Below are positions 60,101 through 64,000 of a stretch of 64,000 nucleotides of DNA, one piece after another. The stretch is from contig NZ_BKAU01000001.1 of NCBI RefSeq assembly GCF_007992715.1, positions 558,001 through 622,000 on the forward strand, read 5' to 3'. A program made the translations under genes and the position numbers. Within the stretch, counting starts at the first letter, position 1; each line of letters begins with the position of its first letter. The stretch comes from Chitinophaga cymbidii (GTDB taxonomy: Bacteria; Bacteroidota; Bacteroidia; Chitinophagales; Chitinophagaceae). The notes beneath the pieces are model-generated. The model saw only the letters and a list, made by a program, of their open reading frames with translations. It had not been told where the DNA came from and did not search any database.

Positions 60101-60315
60101 CGTCCGTCTGCATCCGTGATGGCGGCGGAAAAATTTTCCACACCCACGCGCACGTTCACGGCAGCCTTTCTGGTAGCGGCATCTGTTACCTTCCCTGAAA
60201 CAGTAACTCCCTTCCCGGTCGCACGCCTGAGCGTTGTGTCTTCGCTCCCGGTCGTAGTTTGCGCCGCTACCATTCCGGCTGTTAAAACAAACACAGAAAC
60301 AAGTATGATCTTCAT
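57157..60315 (-). CDS. SusC/RagA-like TonB-dependent transporter (no STN domain)
   Basis: A roughly 1052-residue outer-membrane transporter. The ATG at 60315 yields a signal peptide (MKIILVSVFVLTAGMVAA); the frame opens 9 codons earlier at a less fitting start. After it come a regulatory carboxypeptidase-like domain (about 36-110, GVTVSGKVTDAATRKAAVNV), plug (about 130-260, LLQGRIAGLNAIRRSGVQGA) and barrel ending SVTLGVRIGL. It lacks the STN domain seen in the other SusC of this window, so it is unlikely to signal to a FecR. It lies between a FAS1 lipoprotein gene (30 bases upstream) and its SusD. Expected cargo: pectin-derived oligosaccharides. Confidence 0.94.
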   Translation of the reverse strand: MKIILVSVFVLTAGMVAAQTTTGSEDTTLRRATGKGVTVSGKVTDAATRKAAVNVRVGVENFSAAITDADGRFVLNVPSLQSTIFVSGEGYDTRLVSLRGRNNLEVSLLDASAESFSAPVNLPLDTRSKRNVTASAGQYNVNGWQQTAEMPDALLQGRIAGLNAIRRSGVQGAGANLFLRGYNSLYGTNRPLIVVDNMIFDANDYGQSIIANNYTNPLSLIDPRDIDNITVLRDAASIYGAKGANGAIIITTSRTREQATKIDFGAYAGFNIAPKRLPVMNAADYRTYLSEMLGSKGLSSAEIAALPYMNDDPASPFYHSYHYNTDWQSRVMDNSMSNNYYLKVTGGDNIATYGLSMGYMKNEGIMRGTDLSRYSTRFNAVFNFTRKFTGFANLSFTYNEQNLKDQGIADNTAPLFLSLVKSPFMHDREVNNEGVESPNLSDRDSLGISNPTAVIDEMQAYNKYYRFYGTFGFKYDFSDHWNASTTIGIVYDKVRENIFVPGSGLAKDTLPQAIAENRLGSQVKRLYSIYNDTRLEFTKRYNNRHSVAVRVGFRYQKNDAEQDYALGYNSPTDELVSVQNGLAALRQVGGGIGKWNWLNTYLNADYGLMDKYFLSFNMAVDGSSRFGKQAKDGIAINGSKFPVMPSLAAAWLISGEDFMSGSGINLLKLRASYSITANDDIGNYTSRQTYGSQNLLGMQGLVRNGIANPALQWETGKKLNGGLDIAFLQERLNIGLDVYSNKTENMLVYEELPSATGFKTMLTNAGSMQNTGWEATVNARIVNAPKVKWDLGFNVSSYKNRIISVPGGQFTTEYAGATILTANDQPANQFYGYTTNGVYASDAEAAAEGLRKMNNDGTFSTFSGGDVRFIDINKDGEINADDRRVIGDPNPDWTGGITNRILWNRFELNALITFSQGNEVYNYLRYRLESASGVENQLESMNNRWRADGQVTNTPKAAWGDPMGNARFSDRWIEDGSYLRLRTVSLQYYIPIKNGILKNATVYATGNNLITLTKYKGYDPEFSAAGSVFAQGIDAGLDPLFKSVTLGVRIGL

Positions 60316-60345
60316 CCTGAAATATTTTGTAGTATGGTACATATC

Positions 60346-61767
60346 TTAATTGAATGAGGGTTCCAGCCGGATGTAGTCACATACCAGCGCGCTGTTGGCG
60401 GCATTGGTAGTATTGGCGGCCGTTAAATAAATATCCAGCAGCGGGTGAAAGGCATCCAGCGTGAATTCCCCCACCAGCACCTCTTCATAATTATCAGGCG
60501 TTACCGTCACATAATCCAGCAGTGTGGCGTCCGGCGTTCCGATGCCGAGCTTCTGCGAAAAGTTGTTCGACTGAAAATCATTCACGGCCACCCAGTATAC
60601 TTTGTATTTCACGCTGTACATATTTTGCAGGCGGTAGCTCAGGTTGAAACGGGAAGTGCCGTGATTGAACACCAGCACGTCCTTGAACGCCAGCTGCGTC
60701 ACCGGGTTGAAGCGGTCCCTGAAGAAGGTGTTCCCGCGTTTGTCAACGCTTTGCGCGCGGTAAAACTCCGCATCGATGCGGAAGGAAAGCAGCTTGCGTT
60801 CCGGCGCCACCTCAATTTTCCCCATGACGTAGATCACGCCATTGCTGGTGAGTATGGTTTGCTTGATCTGCGCTTTCTCAATGGGCACCCGCACGCCGGA
60901 CACGGAGGTCAGCGTATCAGGCAGGGTTTGCAGGGTGTAAGCGCTGTCTACCGCAAAATCTTTTACCACTTCCCAGGCCGAAAGGTCCCTCGTACTGTCC
61001 GCCGTGCCGGTCACAAAGAAGGGGTTCAGCTTCGTCACTTCCGTATCCCAGGCCGCGTCTTCCAGCACAAAGAGGGTGAAACGGCGGGATTCATCGCGGA
61101 GGTCGTGCACATTGCGCCAGAAGATGTTCGTGCGGATGGAATCCGTACCGGGCCGGTAAATGGGCTCGCCGGTGACGGGGTTTACACCGATCTGCTCCGC
61201 ATTCGTTACATCAAACACGTTCCGGAACAGGGACAGCATGTAGGCTTTCTGTTTCGCGGGAATGGAGGTGTTGTTTTCCAGCGCTTCCCAGGTATTGTCC
61301 AGCGCGGGCAACATCCTGTCAACCACCTGGATGACGCCGTTCTTCGCATAGCGGTCCGCCGTCGTGATGGTGGCGTCCTCCACGGTTTTAGCCTGCATGC
61401 GGAGGTATTTGCCGTTGAGCATTTCAATGTTGAACGTTTTACCGGCGGGGGCGGTGAACCATGACTGGTTGGCGATGTGATTGCCGACGAAGCGTTTCAG
61501 CCGCGCAGGATCGTTGACGATCGCGGGGTCCAGCGTGGCGAGGGCTTCGTTGCCGGGTGCAAACACCGTGAATGTTTTGGAAGATGCGATCACTTCAGCA
61601 TAACCGGATTTTTCCAGCAGCTCCGCAAAGCTGCTGAGGGAAGGGTCCTGGCTGATCTGCTCATACAGGTCCTGCTTCAGTCCTTCGCTGGTAATGGCGT
61701 TATGATCGTCCCACTTTTTACATCCGCATACCATCGCCAGTGCTATTATCAAAAATATACGTGTCAT
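60346..61767 (-). CDS. FAS1 (fasciclin) domain lipoprotein
   Basis: A 473-residue lipoprotein with signal peptide and lipobox (MVCGC, Cys16). Residues about 38-155 form a FAS1 domain with FAELLEKSGYAEVIASSKTF, TVFAPGNEALATLDPAIVND and GVIQVVDRMLPALDNTWEAL, the H1 and H2-like FAS1 motifs. A second, more divergent FAS1-like part (about 160-310) and a C-terminal beta-sandwich (about 320-473, AEFYRAQSVDKRGNTFFRDR) follow. FAS1 domains mediate adhesion or binding. Located between a second FAS1 gene (14 bases upstream) and SusC, it is probably a surface glycan-binding accessory of the PUL; this role is inference. Confidence 0.85.
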   Translation of the reverse strand: MTRIFLIIALAMVCGCKKWDDHNAITSEGLKQDLYEQISQDPSLSSFAELLEKSGYAEVIASSKTFTVFAPGNEALATLDPAIVNDPARLKRFVGNHIANQSWFTAPAGKTFNIEMLNGKYLRMQAKTVEDATITTADRYAKNGVIQVVDRMLPALDNTWEALENNTSIPAKQKAYMLSLFRNVFDVTNAEQIGVNPVTGEPIYRPGTDSIRTNIFWRNVHDLRDESRRFTLFVLEDAAWDTEVTKLNPFFVTGTADSTRDLSAWEVVKDFAVDSAYTLQTLPDTLTSVSGVRVPIEKAQIKQTILTSNGVIYVMGKIEVAPERKLLSFRIDAEFYRAQSVDKRGNTFFRDRFNPVTQLAFKDVLVFNHGTSRFNLSYRLQNMYSVKYKVYWVAVNDFQSNNFSQKLGIGTPDATLLDYVTVTPDNYEEVLVGEFTLDAFHPLLDIYLTAANTTNAANSALVCDYIRLEPSFN

Positions 61768-61781
61768 AATTGTGCCTGTTG

Positions 61782-63485
61782 TTAGTTATAAACTTTTGAT
61801 CCGTCAATCCTGAACCTTGGCAGTATCTGGTTTTCATCGATCGGGATAAAATGGATCATGTCCAGGAAGTTATTGTTCTGCGTGCCGCTCAGTGGTGTGA
61901 TGCGGATCGTCTGTCTTTGCGTGGTGAGGAATTCGTACGTGCCTACCAGTTTGGCCGCATAGTTGGAATCGGAGGCGTAGGGCCTTGATTCCGTGTATTG
62001 CTTCCAGCCGATGGCTTCCAGCTCCGAGTCGCTGCCTTTGGGGCGGAGGTCGGTGAAATTGAAGGTACGCGGCATCACTTCGCCGTTCACGGATACCTGG
62101 CAGAGCATGTTCGAGCTGCTGGATTGCTTGCTGCGGGCATAGCAGATCCATATCTTGTACTTTCCTTTCACGATCGGCGGCGTGGTCATTTCCCACCAGA
62201 TGGGGCGGGCCGGCAGCCCGAGCGGCAGCTGGTTGCAGTCGTTGTGCACTGCATAGCGCGTGATGCTGGACGAGGTGCTGTAACTGTAGGTGAATATGTT
62301 GGTGCCCGCGTTGGAGCCCCATCCCCAGTCAATATCCTTGAAAAGCTTGTCCGCTTCTGTTTCGCGCCGCCACGTGAGGCTGGATTTCCCGTATACCGCC
62401 GGCAGTTTCATCACTTCTTCGAAAGCGGACACTTCCCAGTACACCGCAGTAGGCGGACGGTACTTCAAGCTGTAGTGCGCGTCCGCATCATGCCATACGC
62501 CGTTAGTGGCAGCATTGTCGCTGGACGGGCGTTTCAATGCGATTCCCTTTTCCACGATGCCGTTAAATTCATTTTCATTCACGATCACGTTCTGGTTGAT
62601 CAACTGCACGCTGATCACTTCCTGGGGCTGGAAGGTCTGGTGCGAAGGCGAGGTGATGATATCTCCGAGGAACTTCACGCCACCGAGAATATGGTAGGCC
62701 ACATACATATGGAGGCTGTCATTCGGGTTGGAAGGGTCTCCGAGGGTGGAGTACCTTGCCTTCAACGCGGCGTAGGAAGCGAAGCCGCTGTCCGCCAGCG
62801 CATTGTTGCTTTCCGCGATCACGGTCATCCAGCGTTTGGCCGTGTCCGCATCCACCGTATTCAACACATCATAAAAACCGGTTTCCTTCAACGCCTGCAC
62901 GAACACGGAATATTCGGGCTTTGCTTCAAGCTGTTTGGCGATGGTGAGTGAAGATGGTTCCAGTACGTTATTCAACTGATGGATCATGCCGTTGCCCACG
63001 CGGATATTGGATCTGGTGATCTCCGCCTGGCGGTTGATCATGTAGCTGGACGCGCCGCCGTCGAAATTCACGCCGGTCACGAGATATTGCCCGAACATGG
63101 TGGGAACGGGCAGCTTTCCGTCTTTGAACGCGGCGGTGGTAATGGTATCGGTGAGCAGGTGGAACTGCACCATGTTTTTCAACACCTCAATGTCCACCGC
63201 ATCCACATTGGCCGCATTGATCTTCGCCAGCCAGGCGTTCACGCCGCTGTTGGTCGGTGCAAAGCAGGTGTAGGCGCCATAGGCATTGAGGAATGCGCTT
63301 GTTTCGGTGCGGTCGAGGATCTGCTTGAACAGGGAGAATGAATCGGGGTATTTTTCCAGATAACCTACAATGTTCACATCATCCGTGGTCAGCAATTCTA
63401 TCTGGTTCTTCTTGCACGCCGTGATGAGCGCGCTGGTCAGCAATAGCGCCAGCATAAAGGGATATATGAGATCTTTCCTGGTCAT
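61782..63485 (-). CDS. Two-domain FAS1 lipoprotein with C-terminal beta-sandwich
   Basis: A roughly 567-residue lipoprotein. The ATG at 63485 is preferred over an in-frame TTG nine bases upstream. Signal peptide and lipobox end LITAC (Cys about 24). FAS1-1 (about 38-165): LFKQILDRTETSAFLNAYGA, YTCFAPTNSGVNAWL and GNGMIHQLNNVLEP. FAS1-2 (about 175-350): SVFVQALKETGFYDVLNTVD, SNNALADSGFASYAALKARY. The C-terminal part (about 355-567) is beta-rich with KYKIWICYARSKQ and IRITPLSGTQNNNFLDMIHF, like a carbohydrate-binding jelly roll. It starts 14 bases after the SusD stop, so it is co-transcribed. Probable surface binding protein for the PUL substrate. Confidence 0.87.
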   Translation of the reverse strand: MTRKDLIYPFMLALLLTSALITACKKNQIELLTTDDVNIVGYLEKYPDSFSLFKQILDRTETSAFLNAYGAYTCFAPTNSGVNAWLAKINAANVDAVDIEVLKNMVQFHLLTDTITTAAFKDGKLPVPTMFGQYLVTGVNFDGGASSYMINRQAEITRSNIRVGNGMIHQLNNVLEPSSLTIAKQLEAKPEYSVFVQALKETGFYDVLNTVDADTAKRWMTVIAESNNALADSGFASYAALKARYSTLGDPSNPNDSLHMYVAYHILGGVKFLGDIITSPSHQTFQPQEVISVQLINQNVIVNENEFNGIVEKGIALKRPSSDNAATNGVWHDADAHYSLKYRPPTAVYWEVSAFEEVMKLPAVYGKSSLTWRRETEADKLFKDIDWGWGSNAGTNIFTYSYSTSSSITRYAVHNDCNQLPLGLPARPIWWEMTTPPIVKGKYKIWICYARSKQSSSSNMLCQVSVNGEVMPRTFNFTDLRPKGSDSELEAIGWKQYTESRPYASDSNYAAKLVGTYEFLTTQRQTIRITPLSGTQNNNFLDMIHFIPIDENQILPRFRIDGSKVYN

Positions 63486-63499
63486 AACGGGCAATTGAA

Positions 63500-64000
63500 T
63501 TATTTGTAAAAAGGATTCTGCACCAGCAATTTGTTCGTCTGCAATTCGTACTGGTAAACAGGCATATAATGGCTATTCTTGTCGCGCAGCTTGTTGAACG
63601 CGGCCTGCTGTCTTTCTTTCGGGATGCTGGTGCCCACCATGTTCAGGAGGTAGTTCAGCTGCTGGTAGTTGTTGCGTTTGGCATTGCGCAGCACGTCGTA
63701 CCAGCGTTTTCCTTCAAAAGCGAACTCGCGTTGTCTTTCCTGGAGGATATATTCTTCCATGCCCTGCATGCTGGTGGAATCCATCGGCATGCCGAAGTCC
63801 AGCGCATTGGCACGCTCCCGGACGGTCTTCACAAGGCGCGAAGCTTCCAGCGGCTGATCCAGCTGGTTGATGGCTTCCGCTTTCATCAGCAGCACATCCG
63901 CATAGCGGTAAAATATCCAGTGGGCAAAGGATTGCTCCGCCGAGCGCAGGCTGGAACCCGCGTCATTCGCGCCGATATATTTCCAGATAGAAAGGTCGGA
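63500..64000 (-). CDS. SusD/RagB-like lipoprotein, C-terminal part (cut by window edge)
   Basis: The last 166 codons of a SusD-family protein; the frame stays open to position 64000. Typical C-terminal motifs: FAHWIFYRYADVLLMKAEAI, LVKTVRERANALDFG, MEEYILQERQREFAFEGKRW, YDVLRNAKRNN, ending LLVQNPFYK. These form the helical ligand-supporting region of SusD. It is followed by FAS1, FAS1, SusC and SusD, so this PUL carries two SusD genes in one transcription unit. Its own SusC presumably lies beyond the right edge. Confidence 0.93.
   Translation of the reverse strand, partial: SDLSIWKYIGANDAGSSLRSAEQSFAHWIFYRYADVLLMKAEAINQLDQPLEASRLVKTVRERANALDFGMPMDSTSMQGMEEYILQERQREFAFEGKRWYDVLRNAKRNNYQQLNYLLNMVGTSIPKERQQAAFNKLRDKNSHYMPVYQYELQTNKLLVQNPFYK

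Overview
The window comes from a member of the Bacteroidota, most likely a Chitinophagaceae (Chitinophaga-like) soil or plant-associated glycan degrader. The evidence is the pair of SusC/SusD polysaccharide-utilization loci (PULs), a FecR/ECF-sigma trans-envelope switch, a Bacteroidota-type TonB, FAS1 lipoproteins inside a PUL, and promoter-like TAnnTTTGC boxes in front of several genes. No tRNA, rRNA, CRISPR array, insertion sequence or phage gene was recognised. Protein families were assigned by reading motifs, without database searches.

Layout. (1) Positions 1-5600 (- strand) hold a sigma-factor/anti-sigma-controlled PUL head: ECF sigma, FecR, an STN-containing SusC and a SusD that runs off the left edge. 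A GH29 fucosidase ends just before it at a strong terminator. (2) 7.1-8.5 kb is an AT-rich, gene-poor stretch with one small HTH protein, several hairpins with U-tracts and a repeated TTAAC-type motif. (3) 8.5-21.7 kb is mixed: a lipoprotein, a GH95 enzyme, a histidine kinase/response-regulator pair whose regulator ends in a CRP-like domain, a sialate O-acetylesterase, a BamA/TamA-like outer-membrane protein, and a GH18-GH20 chitin operon. (4) 21.7-38 kb holds TonB, the oxidative pentose-phosphate operon gnd-zwf-pgl, small oxidoreductases, an SGNH esterase with a FecR-N-terminus-like membrane protein, an AT-rich DUF6934-like gene with a 57-residue partner, a DUF4198 protein, a medium-chain dehydrogenase divergent from an AraC regulator, a ClC channel and hypothetical exported proteins. 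(5) 38.1-64.0 kb (- strand) is a large pectin PUL: SusD (cut by the right edge), two FAS1 lipoproteins, SusC, SusD, then GH106, GH2, an (alpha/alpha)6-type enzyme, a DUF4450-like enzyme, a GH43-GH28 fusion, PL11 and a CE12-GH105 fusion, closed by a terminator.

How region 5 probably works: SusC/SusD pairs and FAS1 lipoproteins would capture rhamnogalacturonan fragments. PL11 lyase cuts the backbone. The GH28 and GH105 modules process galacturonate linkages and unsaturated ends, CE12 removes acetyl groups, GH106 removes rhamnose, and the GH2, GH43 and the two unassigned (alpha/alpha)6 enzymes would trim side chains. The enzyme genes are joined by four 4-bp stop/start overlaps. A 15-bp perfect stem-loop separates the binding/transport half from the enzyme half.

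The least-explained material is the hairpin-rich region around the small HTH gene, the DUF6934-like gene with its small partner, the two large unassigned enzymes of the pectin PUL, and repeats inside the FecR and DUF4450-like proteins.
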